Of a stretch of 30,921 nt of DNA, positions 23,518 to 30,921 are shown piece by piece; within the stretch, counting starts at the first letter, position 1, and each line of letters opens with the position of its first letter. The DNA comes from Wukongarchaeum sp048886645. Lineage in GTDB: Archaea > Asgardarchaeota > Wukongarchaeia > Wukongarchaeales > Wukongarchaeaceae. Both the position numbers and the translations under genes were made by a program. Where the stretch lies: the NCBI GenBank assembly GCA_048886645.1, contig JBHLKN010000017.1, forward strand, positions 1 to 30,921, read 5' to 3'. The notes under the pieces were generated by a model. The model did not search any database and was not told where the DNA came from. It saw only the letters and a list, made by a program, of their open reading frames with translations.

Positions 23518-25314
23518 ATGTCTGGTGAACAGGAACAGCAGTTTGAGAAAATTAAGGAGATGTCTAGGTCTGAGGATTGGGCTCAAAGGAGAGATGCTGC
23601 TAAGAGTATTAAGGAGTTAGCGGTTTCTCGTCCTGATCTTGTGGGTGAAGATCTTTTTTCTATAGTTTTTGAGCTTTCAAGGGATGAGAAGGAGGGAGTA
23701 AGGCGTGCTATCCTTTTTGCGTTGGAGGAGATTGTTGCCATTAATTCTAAATCAGCTGAAGCTGTTATTTCTTCCATTATAGATTTGGCAAGGGATGATG
23801 TTCAGGATGTGCGGAATAGGGCTATTCATATGTTCTTTGAATCGGTAACAATAATAGATCCAAAAGTTGCTTTGAAGGCTTTACCACTTTTAAAGGAGTT
23901 GGTTGATAGTTATGACTTGTATATTAGTTCTGGGGCTATTCGCACGTTGGGTGATATTTCTACAAGTAACCCCCTTGTTGCAAAGGAAACATTACCAGTT
24001 TTAATAAAACATATGGGTGAAGGACCCGAATATATGCGGAATATTTCTGTTCGCATATTTATAGAGTTGGGCGAATCTATTCCAGAAGTTCTTGAGGAGG
24101 TTCTACCCTCCGTAGTTGTTTCTATAGATGAAGAGGGATGGGATCCTCAAAAGTGGGTTTTTGCCCTTTGCACGCTCATTAACAATTTAAGGTTGAATCC
24201 TAGGGCAGCAACAGCTCCATTGCCTCTCATTATTCAACTAGCGAAACATGATGACAGTTCGGTGAGAATTGCTAGTGCCCAAGCCTTAAAACTTACTGTT
24301 AAGTTTGATCCTTCTGCAGGGAAAAAAGAGGTTTTTGAGGCGATTAAGACTCTTGTCAAGGATTCTGATCCCTCCGTGAGAAAGGAGGCGGGACAAGCCT
24401 TTATCGATATAGTGGATAACACTTTAGAAGCAGAAATATTTGACCTCGACATTGCGAAATCTGTGTTACCTTTCTTGATCGAGCTTGTAAAAGATGAGAA
24501 ATCTACCCTAAGAGTAGTGGCCCTAAATGTTTTAGGAAAGGCAATAAAAGTAGATCCCACTCTAATGGAGGAAATTTTGCCTCTAGTTATTGAGAGTTCT
24601 AAGGATAAAATGGCTGAAGTTAGGGCTATAGGTGCTAAAGCTTTGCAAAGTGTTTTACAGGCAGATTCTTCTTTGGTGGGAGAAGTTTTGCCAACCATAA
24701 TAGGCCTATCAGATGACCTCGAGTCAAAGGTTCAGAAAAACGCTATTTCCGCCCTTTGTGAGATAATTAAAACAGGAACAAAATTTGAAGAGATCTCCAG
24801 GGTCTTAGTTTCTTTGTCAAAAGATCCGAATGTTTTTACGCGAAGAGCGGCGATAAAAGCTTTAAGCGAAGCAGTTCGTTGTAACCCGAAAGTTGCAAAA
24901 ACGTTCTTACCTATTTTTGTTTCTTTATCAGAAGATGAAAATGCTTTAGTAAGATCTGTAAGCGTTTTAGCGTTGCTTGAAGTCATTAAAGCAGATTCTA
25001 GCTTCATAAAAGAAGTCTTAAACATAGCTCTTAAACTTACAGAAGACGTTGATTGGTCCGTTAGGGCTACTAGTGCCTCCACCCTTCGAGAGATCTTGAG
25101 AATAGACCCTCAATATAGAGAAGAGATATTACAAGTCTTCCTTAACTTTTTAAATGACCAAAACCGCCGAGTTAGAAAGACGGCCTATTTCACCTTAAAG
25201 GAAAACAAGGAAGCTCTAGCTATTTTTAAACCTAATAAGCAAGAACTTGAAGAAAACTTTGAAAAATATCAATACGCAGAAATAAAAATGATCCTAGAAA
25301 TGATACCCTCATAG
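23518..25314 (+). CDS. HEAT-repeat protein
   Basis: A 598-aa soluble protein built almost wholly of HEAT repeats of about 38-42 residues. The second helix of each begins with VR or similar: VRRAILFALEEI, VRNRAIHMFFES, VRIASAQALKLT, VRKEAGQAFIDI, LRVVALNVLGKA, VRAIGAKALQSV, VQKNAISALCEI, TRRAAIKALSEA, VRSVSVLALLEV, VRATSASTLREI and VRKTAYFTLKEN. Such solenoids act as scaffolds for protein-protein contacts. No catalytic domain is fused. ATG start 23518 and TAG stop. Partner and process are unknown. Confidence 0.9.
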   Translation: MSGEQEQQFEKIKEMSRSEDWAQRRDAAKSIKELAVSRPDLVGEDLFSIVFELSRDEKEGVRRAILFALEEIVAINSKSAEAVISSIIDLARDDVQDVRNRAIHMFFESVTIIDPKVALKALPLLKELVDSYDLYISSGAIRTLGDISTSNPLVAKETLPVLIKHMGEGPEYMRNISVRIFIELGESIPEVLEEVLPSVVVSIDEEGWDPQKWVFALCTLINNLRLNPRAATAPLPLIIQLAKHDDSSVRIASAQALKLTVKFDPSAGKKEVFEAIKTLVKDSDPSVRKEAGQAFIDIVDNTLEAEIFDLDIAKSVLPFLIELVKDEKSTLRVVALNVLGKAIKVDPTLMEEILPLVIESSKDKMAEVRAIGAKALQSVLQADSSLVGEVLPTIIGLSDDLESKVQKNAISALCEIIKTGTKFEEISRVLVSLSKDPNVFTRRAAIKALSEAVRCNPKVAKTFLPIFVSLSEDENALVRSVSVLALLEVIKADSSFIKEVLNIALKLTEDVDWSVRATSASTLREILRIDPQYREEILQVFLNFLNDQNRRVRKTAYFTLKENKEALAIFKPNKQELEENFEKYQYAEIKMILEMIPS

Positions 25315-25386
25315 AACTCCAAATACCAAATTAGAACTATGATAAAGTAAAATAAACAAGTTAAGTTTCTATAAGGTGGGGGCAGT

Positions 25387-25941
25387 TCACTCCGCTCCTT
25401 CCTCTTCTTTTATCTTCTTTATCCTCATCCTCCTTAGTTCTTCTTCCATCCTTTTCTTTTCTTCTTGTTCCAGTTTTGTTAATGCATCTGTTATGATCTT
25501 TTCTAATCCTCCCCTTCCAACTGCCCCAACCATGCCATAAAGAGGCTTACCATTTAAGTATACTACGAAGGAAGGAATGTTTGTAACCCTTAGCGTGTTA
25601 GCAATTTCGGGGCTCCTATCAACATTAACCCTTGCAAAAACCACCTTATCCGCATAGTCCCGAGCTAACTCCTCAAAAACGACTTCCATAGTCTTACATG
25701 GGGTACACCAATCGGCATAGAAATCCACAATGACTATAGGAAACTTTTGAACCACCATCCCATAGTTCTTCCTATTTAAATAGAGGATGCTTTGAGGCAT
25801 CTCAACCTGTTTTTGCACTCTAAAAACGCCTTTTTCTTCGTCTATTTTTTTAGATTCCAAACCAAGTCTCTTCAAAACCTCTCTCTTTCTCTTAGCCCTT
25901 ATCCTTTCAAGCTCTGTATCCTCTTCATTTTTTTTACTCAT
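25387..25941 (-). CDS. Thioredoxin with charged helical extensions
   Basis: A 184-aa protein. The central thioredoxin fold (about 48-155) has the active site WCTPC (C79, C82) and the cis-Pro loop TNIPSFVVYLNG. The N-terminal 45 residues (ELERIRAKRKREVLKRLG) and the C-terminal 30 (KLEQEEKKRMEEELRRMRIK) are highly charged helices, longer than a plain thioredoxin. It should reduce disulfides in the cytoplasm; the extensions may serve oligomerisation or client binding. It is convergent with the HEAT-repeat gene, 72 nt apart. Confidence 0.92.
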   Translation of the reverse strand: MSKKNEEDTELERIRAKRKREVLKRLGLESKKIDEEKGVFRVQKQVEMPQSILYLNRKNYGMVVQKFPIVIVDFYADWCTPCKTMEVVFEELARDYADKVVFARVNVDRSPEIANTLRVTNIPSFVVYLNGKPLYGMVGAVGRGGLEKIITDALTKLEQEEKKRMEEELRRMRIKKIKEEEGAE

Positions 25942-26372
25942 ACTTGCGCGTCCCTCAAAAACAACGGATATTTTATTCTATTACCCATAAGACCACTAGT
26001 TGCTAATATAGTTTCAAACAATAACGGTAGCAGCCATTAAATCTTTTTTTAAACACTTTTAAAACTAATGAACAAATCTAATTTAATCATTCCTATTTTT
26101 AGACAATTATTCATATTTAAAAATATCAAAGCCGACTATTCAATAATTTATGAAGAAAAATCCAAACTTAAGGATTTTAAAAACATCTAAGAATAAAGTC
26201 AAAAACTCTCGAAATCGACGAAGTAATAACAAGAAAAGTAAAAAAATAAAAAAATGGTAAGAGGTCATGATCCCTTTATCGTCTTTTTCTTAGCTATGTT
26301 TTTTAGGATAACTAGATTAATCGTCTTTTCGGGATTATGGTAATAACCCTTTTTATTCCGCCTTTTGTTTTG
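25942..26372. other. AT-rich intergenic stretch with one hairpin
   Basis: Most of this region is A/T-rich, with TATA-like tracts, and no recognised gene. A 29-codon ATG frame at 26254-26343 encodes a hydrophobic peptide but has no SD. The frame ends inside a hairpin followed by T5. Confidence 0.45.
26331..26354 (+). terminator. Terminator-like hairpin
   Basis: GGG, a bulged A, then TTAT pair with ATAA and CCC across a GGTA loop (26331-26349), followed by TTTTT. It is oriented for rightward transcription, although no firm plus-strand gene lies directly upstream. Confidence 0.4.
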
Positions 26373-26594
26373 TTACACCTGACCTAAGACGCGGATAAAT
26401 CTTCTTACTACGTTAGCAAGGTGGGATCCCGGCGGGATAACCGTGTTATGCTTTTCTTTTAGATATTCAACTAATCTATCAAATACTTCCTCCTCAGTAT
26501 TTCCAATGATTCTGAAGTCGCAATCTGAAATTATGCCTATTTCACCGCACGATATAATCCTTTTTCCAGGTATTTCTTCAGATATTTCTATCAC
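26373..26594 (-). CDS. DUF1059 small protein, copy 1
   Basis: A 73-aa protein from GTG 26594 (AGGTGATA overlaps the start; the true start may lie a few codons upstream, since the frame stays open). It has the DUF1059 pattern: SCGEIGIISDCDFRIIGNTE, then an EEEVFDRLVEYLKEKH helix. Paralogue of the next gene on the same strand, 39 nt away. The function of the family is unknown. Confidence 0.75.
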   Translation of the reverse strand: MIEISEEIPGKRIISCGEIGIISDCDFRIIGNTEEEVFDRLVEYLKEKHNTVIPPGSHLANVVRRFIRVLGQV

Positions 26595-26633
26595 CTGGAC
26601 TATTCTAAACGTATTAAATATCTTTCGTTTATT

Positions 26634-26861
26634 TTATTTATACCTCGTCAATAGTCCTGTATGCGTTAGGATGTGGACAAGTCTTCTTAGTATGCGCTCT
26701 GTATAGGATCCTTTCTCTATTGTTATACCATGTTCTTTTTTTGTATGTTCAATTATTCGATCAATTATTTCATCCTCAGTCTTCCCCACAGCTTTGAAAT
26801 CACAATCCGCATATTCTTCACCTAGTTCGCCACACCATACAATCTTTATTGTTCCAACCAT
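26634..26861 (-). CDS. DUF1059 small protein, copy 2
   Basis: A 75-aa protein from ATG 26861, selected because GGGGGAT lies upstream at good spacing; a longer frame to 26918 exists but adds an unlikely N-terminus. The pattern WCGELGEEYADCDFKAVGKT, followed by an EDEIIDRIIEHTKKEHG helix, is DUF1059. Copy 1 follows directly. The pair probably shares a transcript and may form a complex. Function unknown. Confidence 0.78.
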   Translation of the reverse strand: MVGTIKIVWCGELGEEYADCDFKAVGKTEDEIIDRIIEHTKKEHGITIEKGSYTERILRRLVHILTHTGLLTRYK

Positions 26862-26948
26862 TTTTATCCCCCAAAATAGTTTTATGTGAAATTTCCGATT
26901 TAAAATTATATAAAGCATTTTAAATTGTTAATTATTTTTTTAACGTTT

Positions 26949-27182
26949 ATGATTGTTCAAGGTGAAAATGTTATCGCGTTTACAGGCGCTGGAATGTCGA
27001 CAGAAAGTGGGATACCGGATTTTAGAAGCCCGGAGTTGGGGCTTTGGAAAAAATACAGCCCTATGGTCTATGCAAACTACTATGTTTTCCTCAAAGACCC
27101 TACAAAGTATTGGACTTTGGCCAAGGAGGTTCATGCGACTATTCACAATGCAAAACCTAGTAGAAACTTAAGAAATAATTAA
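26949..27182 (+). pseudogene. Truncated Sir2-family deacylase (N-terminal fragment)
   Basis: From ATG 26949 the frame reads the sirtuin start with the NAD-binding GAGxS (FTGAGMSTESGIPDFRSPELG) and continues through the NANYY helix to NAKPS at about residue 73, then ends in RNLRNN and a stop. Full sirtuins are about 245 aa. The catalytic histidine, the zinc cysteines and the Rossmann half are absent, and no continuation is seen in the next 120 bp in any frame. It is a deletion remnant or, less likely, a small NAD-binding peptide. Confidence 0.8.
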
Positions 27183-27303
27183 ATTCAATAAAAGCGTTAT
27201 ATATAATAGTTATCGAGCATTCTAGCAAGAAAGCATAATTTTAATAACGCCCTAGCTCGTCTTGCAGAAAGCAAATCTCACACGATATAGGTAGTGTAAT
27301 ATT

Positions 27304-27906
27304 ATGACCTTATGTGAAGCAATATTGACGTTAAAAATCATTGTATGCGGCGAGGGGGGTGTTGGAAAAACTACACTTATCAATGACTTTACAGGCATGC
27401 CTGTTTTAATTGGAGAAACGCCTGCAACAGTTGGAATAAACTTCGCTACCCGTACTGTTACCACATCTAGTAGGATCATTAGCCTTCAAATTTGGGATTT
27501 TGGGGGTCAAGAGCAGTTCAGGTTCTTCTTGCCTGATTTTTGTAAAGGCGCTTTAGGATGTTTAGTTGTTTTTGATTTAACGCGTTATGCAACGTTCGAA
27601 AAGATTGATGATTGGTTAAAAGTCATCGGGGAAAATGTGAAAGGTATTCCAAGGGTTTTAGTAGGAAATAAAGCGGATAAAAAAGAGTCCAGAGCAGTTG
27701 ATCAGTCTGTGATAGATGCACTGATTGCGAAGGAGAAATTCAATGCATACTTCGAAACTTCAGCAAAAACAGGGCAAAATATCGCGGAACCATTCGCAAT
27801 GCTTACACTCGTTATCCTAAAAAGGTTAGAAACAGTATCATTAGACGTTGAAAAATGCGCCGATATAACACTCAACCAAGCCTTTAACAAAAATAGGGAT
27901 AAATAA
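27304..27906 (+). CDS. Ras/Rab-type small GTPase
   Basis: A 200-aa GTPase with all nucleotide-binding motifs: G1 GEGGVGKT (16-23), the switch I threonine region (TPATVGINF), G3 WDFGGQE (64-70), G4 NKAD (122-125) and G5 ETSAK (151-155). The pattern is that of the Ras superfamily, with the switch II Gln present. The C-terminal 45 residues are helical, and there is no terminal prenylation cysteine. Such proteins occur in Asgard and some TACK archaea, probably in membrane or signalling roles. It stands alone, with no GAP, roadblock or longin gene nearby. Confidence 0.93.
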   Translation: MTLCEAILTLKIIVCGEGGVGKTTLINDFTGMPVLIGETPATVGINFATRTVTTSSRIISLQIWDFGGQEQFRFFLPDFCKGALGCLVVFDLTRYATFEKIDDWLKVIGENVKGIPRVLVGNKADKKESRAVDQSVIDALIAKEKFNAYFETSAKTGQNIAEPFAMLTLVILKRLETVSLDVEKCADITLNQAFNKNRDK

Positions 27907-28299
27907 CTGGTTTTTGGGAACTTTTATAAAGGTTTTAAGTGGTTTTGTTCTTTTTCTGTTTTGTTTTTGTTATTTTTCTTCGTTTTCCGCTTTGCTTTTT
28001 CGTTTTTCTGCGCGGAAAATGAGTTTTTGATTTTGATACCTTTCTTATAATCTGCTTATTTTTGTTTTTATTTTTTGGGAGTGTTTTCGTTTTCCATGGG
28101 TTTTTTGTGGGTGAATGATGCTTTTTTCTTGCTTTTTGTTTCTTGTTTTTTTCTTGTGTTTTTTTGCTCTTTTTTGTTCTCTTTTTCTTTTTTTTATTCG
28201 TTTGAAAGCCTAATATATTCACTTTTACCCCCTCTCCATAAAGTTTATATATGGAATATATTATATGTTATACGTATTTAATATAATAAGGTAAGGAGT
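27907..28299. other. T-rich low-complexity tract before tnpB
   Basis: From about 27930 to 28200 the plus strand is overwhelmingly T with scattered G and C and almost no A. Frames here encode only Phe-rich (plus) or Lys-rich (minus) sequence, so I do not call a gene. The last 60 bp (28240-28299) hold TATA-like sequence and the AAGGAG SD of tnpB. Confidence 0.6.
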
Positions 28300-29508
28300 A
28301 TGAAGATCGGTTATCAAGTGATTAGCTACAAATTCAGGCTGTATCCTACTAAAGAGCAGGAAGAAAAGTTGTTGGAAGTCCTTGATAGGTGTAGGTTTGT
28401 CTACAACAAAATGTTGGAAGGTTTGAACAAACAGGAAAAACCGAATATGTTTGAGTTGCAAAAGTCGCTTCCAGAGTTAAAAGAAAAGCATCCTGAGCTC
28501 AAAGAGGTTTATTCTAAAGTTCTCCAATATGAACCATACAGGCTATTCTCAAACCTTAGAAGCTTGGCAGAGCTGAAGAAGAAAGGTAAGAAAGTAGGGA
28601 AACTTAGGTTAAAGGGTAAAGGATGGTTCAAAACTTTTACGTATAATCAGAGCGGGTTTAAAATCATAGAGACGGGTAAAAGGCATGACCTTTTGCATTT
28701 ATCGAAGATCGGTGATATAAAGATCAGGATGCATAGAAAGGTGGAAGGGAAGAGGAAGATAAAACAGGTAACTGTAAAGAGGTATAGTTCTGGGAGATGG
28801 TATGCTTTTCTTTGTTGTGAAGAGCCTATCCCCGATATAAAAGAGGTTGAAAAGAAAGTTGTGGGAATTGATGTGTGCATAATCCACTATGTTACTGATA
28901 GTGAGGGGAAGCAAGTAGAACATCCTCTTTATCTGAATAAATCTTTGAAAAGTTTGAGAAGAAAACAGAGAAAATTATCTAAGAAAAAGAAGGGTTCAAA
29001 CAACTATAAAAAGCAGAAGATAAAGGTTGCTAAAATCCATGAAAGGATCAAAAATCAGAGGGATGACTTCTTACACAAACTATCAAGGTCTTATGTTAAC
29101 GATTACGATTTTATAGCTGTTGAAAAATTGAACATAAAAGGTTTGATAAGGATAAGGTATAATGCTCGGAACATAATGGACTCCTCTTGGAACAGATTCA
29201 CTCAATTTCTGTCTTACAAGGCTGAGAGAGCTGGTAAGACTGTTGTAGAAGCGAATCCGAGAGGGACATCACAGGAATGTTATAGATGTGGGGAAGAAGT
29301 GGAGAAAAGTTTGTATATTAGAACCCATAAATGTCCTCATTGTGGTTTAGAAATAGATAGGGACTACAACTCTGCGTTCGTAGTCTTGAAAAGAGGTTTA
29401 GAAGAGGTGTTAGGGCAGGGACTGTCCGAATTTACGCCTGTGGAGATAGAACCTCTACCGAGAGAAATCTCGGCAAGTTCAGTCGTTGAAACAGGAAGCT
29501 CCCTGTGA
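28300..29508 (+). CDS. tnpB: TnpB RNA-guided nuclease of an IS1341-type (IS200/IS605 family) element
   Basis: A 402-aa TnpB. The RuvC residues are all present: D191 in VVGIDV, E275 in IAVEKLNI and D353 in EIDRDYNSA. A zinc finger sits between them (C327, C330, C345, C348). The N-terminal wedge/REC part (KFRLYPTKEQEEKL) is intact, so the nuclease is probably active. No TnpA accompanies it. ATG has GTAAGGAG just upstream. The C-terminal end (SSVVETGSSL) runs into the right-end hairpin, as is usual where the omega RNA overlaps the 3' end of the gene. Confidence 0.95.
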   Translation: MKIGYQVISYKFRLYPTKEQEEKLLEVLDRCRFVYNKMLEGLNKQEKPNMFELQKSLPELKEKHPELKEVYSKVLQYEPYRLFSNLRSLAELKKKGKKVGKLRLKGKGWFKTFTYNQSGFKIIETGKRHDLLHLSKIGDIKIRMHRKVEGKRKIKQVTVKRYSSGRWYAFLCCEEPIPDIKEVEKKVVGIDVCIIHYVTDSEGKQVEHPLYLNKSLKSLRRKQRKLSKKKKGSNNYKKQKIKVAKIHERIKNQRDDFLHKLSRSYVNDYDFIAVEKLNIKGLIRIRYNARNIMDSSWNRFTQFLSYKAERAGKTVVEANPRGTSQECYRCGEEVEKSLYIRTHKCPHCGLEIDRDYNSAFVVLKRGLEEVLGQGLSEFTPVEIEPLPREISASSVVETGSSL

Positions 29509-29526
29509 TAGTCAGGAGTAGTTCAC
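29491..29526 (+). mobile_element. Right end / omega RNA 3' motif of the first TnpB element
   Basis: A short hairpin ACAGG-AAGCTC-CCTGT spans the tnpB stop. GGAAGCTCCCTG (29494-29505), then 14 nt, then AGTTCAC (29520-29526) is shared exactly with the second element at the window end. This conserved module marks the element end; sequence to the right of it would be the guide. Confidence 0.65.
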
Positions 29527-29621
29527 GTGGTTTTGTTAAATCGAAGTGCGTTGGTTTTTCTTCGGTAAACTTTTTTTGTGTGTATTATTAATGTATGCTT
29601 GTTTGTGTTTTTTTATAGGTT

Positions 29622-30644
29622 GTGGCATTTTTGACTACTACTTGTGTTGTTGGTGGATTTTGGGGTGATGAAGGGAAGGGGAAGATGATTTCATATATTG
29701 CCCTTCATGATAAGCCTTCAATTATTGCTAGGGGTGGTGTAGGGCCTAACGCGGGTCATACAGTGGTTTGGAAGGGAAAAACTTATGGTCTTAGGCAAAT
29801 ACCTTCTGGGTTTGTTTATGATAAGGCGAGGTTATTGGTAGGACCTGGTGTTCTCGTAAATCCTCGTGTTTTTTTGGAGGAGGTAGAGGTTACAGATACT
29901 CGTGACCGGGTTGGTTTAGATTTTTGCTGTGGGGTAATTGAGGAGAAACACATAAAAGAGGAGGAAGAAAGCGCTCATCTTTCTAAAAAAATTGGGAGTA
30001 CAAAAACTGGTTGTGGTGCGGCTAACGCGGAAAGAGTTCGAAGATCCCTCAAACTTGCAAGGGATATTCCAGAACTTGAAGGGTTTTTAGTAGATGTCCC
30101 TCTTGAGGTTAACACTGCAATAGATGAAGGAGAAGATGTTATATTAGAGGGAACACAAGCCCTATTTCTATCTCTTTTCCATGGAACTTATCCCTATGTT
30201 ACGTCTAAGGACACTGGTGCGTCAGCCCTTTGCTCTGATGTTGGAGTGGGCCCTCTAAAAGTTGATGATGTTATCGTAGTGTTTAAAGCCTACGTAACCC
30301 GGGTGGGTGGGGGGCCCCTTGAAGGTGAACTATCCGTTGAAGAAGCGGAAAGGCGGGGTTGGCTTGAACGTGCAACTGTCACCGGGCGAGTTAGGCGTTC
30401 AGCACCTTTCAACGTTGAGTTGGCTAAAAGGTCTGTTATGATCAATAGCGCTACACAAATCGCGATAACCAAGATGGATATAGTGTTTCCAGAGTGTGCT
30501 AATGTTCGTACAATTGATGAGTTTCCAAAAGAAGCTTTAGAGTTTATAGAAAAGGTAGAAAAAGCCATAGGAGTGCCGGTAACCCTCCTTGGGGTAGGTC
30601 CTTCTGTAGAAGACATTGTTGATTTACGATCAGAAAAGTTATAA
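29622..30644 (+). CDS. purA: Adenylosuccinate synthetase (archaeal short form)
   Basis: A 340-aa enzyme that joins IMP and aspartate using GTP, the first committed step to AMP. The P-loop GFWGDEGKGK (12-21), the catalytic pair D16 and H46 (in GPNAGHTV) and the IMP/GTP motifs YPYVTSKDTGASA and VTGRVRR are present. The length matches the archaeal short form (about 340 aa against 430 in bacteria). I used GTG 29622; no clear SD is present and T-rich sequence lies upstream. No purB is seen. The gene lies between the right ends of two TnpB elements. Confidence 0.95.
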   Translation: MAFLTTTCVVGGFWGDEGKGKMISYIALHDKPSIIARGGVGPNAGHTVVWKGKTYGLRQIPSGFVYDKARLLVGPGVLVNPRVFLEEVEVTDTRDRVGLDFCCGVIEEKHIKEEEESAHLSKKIGSTKTGCGAANAERVRRSLKLARDIPELEGFLVDVPLEVNTAIDEGEDVILEGTQALFLSLFHGTYPYVTSKDTGASALCSDVGVGPLKVDDVIVVFKAYVTRVGGGPLEGELSVEEAERRGWLERATVTGRVRRSAPFNVELAKRSVMINSATQIAITKMDIVFPECANVRTIDEFPKEALEFIEKVEKAIGVPVTLLGVGPSVEDIVDLRSEKL

Positions 30645-30646
30645 TC

Positions 30647-30921
30647 CTAGTGAACTGTTCCCAGCTGTTGCAGGGAGCTTCCTCCCTCGCATTCTGAAAC
30701 GTTATCAAGTCTCCTTTCTAAAGGAGTTGTGTACTCTGGGGAGGTTTGGGGCGTGTTCACGGACGCCCTGCTCTTAAGCATGTAGCCTAAGAGCCTGTTT
30801 CCTATGTTGATGGCTCCGTTTAAATCTCGGTTATACTCTAACCCGCAATCCTTACACCTGAAACATCTTTTCCTTATTTCGGTGTTTAGGCTTCTGCATC
30901 TCCAACACAGTTTGGAGGTGT
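30647..30921 (-). CDS. tnpB: TnpB, C-terminal part of a second IS1341-type element (5' part off window)
   Basis: A frame of 91 codons runs from the window edge to a TAG at 30647. It begins in the zinc finger (CWRCRSLN, then CFRCKDCGLEYNRDLNG), where the Cys pairs and the third RuvC aspartate (in EYNRDLN) are visible, then about 55 residues ending SSLQQLGTVH. It faces the first tnpB and ends 3 nt after purA. The two TnpB proteins share the terminal GSSL and the underlying right-end motif but differ elsewhere. Confidence 0.88.
   Translation of the reverse strand, partial: TSKLCWRCRSLNTEIRKRCFRCKDCGLEYNRDLNGAINIGNRLLGYMLKSRASVNTPQTSPEYTTPLERRLDNVSECEGGSSLQQLGTVH
30650..30687 (-). mobile_element. 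Right end / omega RNA 3' motif of the second TnpB element
   Basis: Reading the minus strand, GGAAGCTCCCTG, a 14-nt spacer and AGTTCAC occur as in the first element. A hairpin AGGGA-GGAAGC-TCCCT (30672-30687) covers the conserved core. The AGTTCAC end at 30650 lies 6 nt from the last base of purA, so the element seems to have been inserted directly behind the purA stop. Confidence 0.62.

Noticed and set aside
24234..25082. Long minus-strand frames inside the HEAT-repeat gene
   Set aside because: The plus frame has clear HEAT periodicity; the opposite frames are Ser/Thr-rich mirror translations.
27935..28222. Minus-strand Lys-rich 95-codon frame as a gene
   Set aside because: It is a direct product of the T-rich low-complexity tract, with no SD and no domain.
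28300..30921. CRISPR or full IS605 composite transposon
   Set aside because: No spaced direct repeats and no TnpA are visible; the two tnpB genes face each other and only their right ends can be recognised, so a composite mobile unit is not supported.

Overview
The window is AT-rich and archaeal. The evidence is a TATA-box binding protein, a geranylgeranyl/farnesyl-type polyprenyl synthase for ether lipids, a short archaeal-form PurA, an archaeal S-H-D signal peptidase, a single SufB/SufD-type scaffold with SufC, and TATA-like promoters combined with Shine-Dalgarno (SD) sites and frequent TTG/GTG starts. A Ras/Rab-type small GTPase and an IscS of the lysine-less Archaeoglobus type fit a deep anaerobic lineage (TACK such as Bathyarchaeia, or Asgard). 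I cannot fix the phylum from sequence alone.

Layout. 1-2.9 kb: the 5' part of a CitG-like triphosphoribosyl transferase (minus strand), a 34-bp tandem repeat, and a MoeA fused to a periplasmic-binding-protein-like domain. 3.0-9.0 kb: an iron-sulfur region. A minus-strand sufC-sufB-ferredoxin operon diverges from a cysteine-rich HTH regulator across a promoter with a near-perfect 27-bp dyad. Next comes a plus-strand operon of an Fe-S-domain protein, an IscS homologue with Asp where the PLP lysine should be, and IscU. 9.1-14.6 kb: an Lrp-type regulator with a cysteine-rich tail, small proteins including two absent from a long-ORF view (a 41-aa four-Cys protein and a 44-aa zinc ribbon), a signal peptidase with an extra C-terminal domain, a LarA-type nickel racemase, and TBP. 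14.7-16.5 kb: an ArsA-like ATPase and a vicinal-Cys thioredoxin-fold gene, both carrying stops and frameshifts, followed by an intact paralogue of the second. 16.6-19.3 kb: cysS and a polyprenyl synthase. 19.3-23.4 kb: two paralogous three-helix membrane proteins that share their upstream regions and flank a surface-anchored zinc phospholipase C-like protein and an ornithine cyclodeaminase-family enzyme. 23.5-27.9 kb: a HEAT-repeat protein, a thioredoxin, two DUF1059 proteins, a truncated sirtuin and the small GTPase. 28.3 kb to the end: two convergent TnpB genes of IS1341 type bracket purA and share the same right-end motif.

The best-supported biological story is the Fe-S block. Two minimal assembly systems (SufBC-like and IscS/IscU-like) lie side by side with a likely Fe-S- or metal-responsive regulator, and the IscS looks unable to bind PLP as a normal desulfurase does, which suggests that sulfide rather than cysteine supplies the sulfur. 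The most interesting mobile-DNA feature is purA, held between inverted right ends of two related TnpB elements. The predicted guide of one of them would match the end of purA itself.
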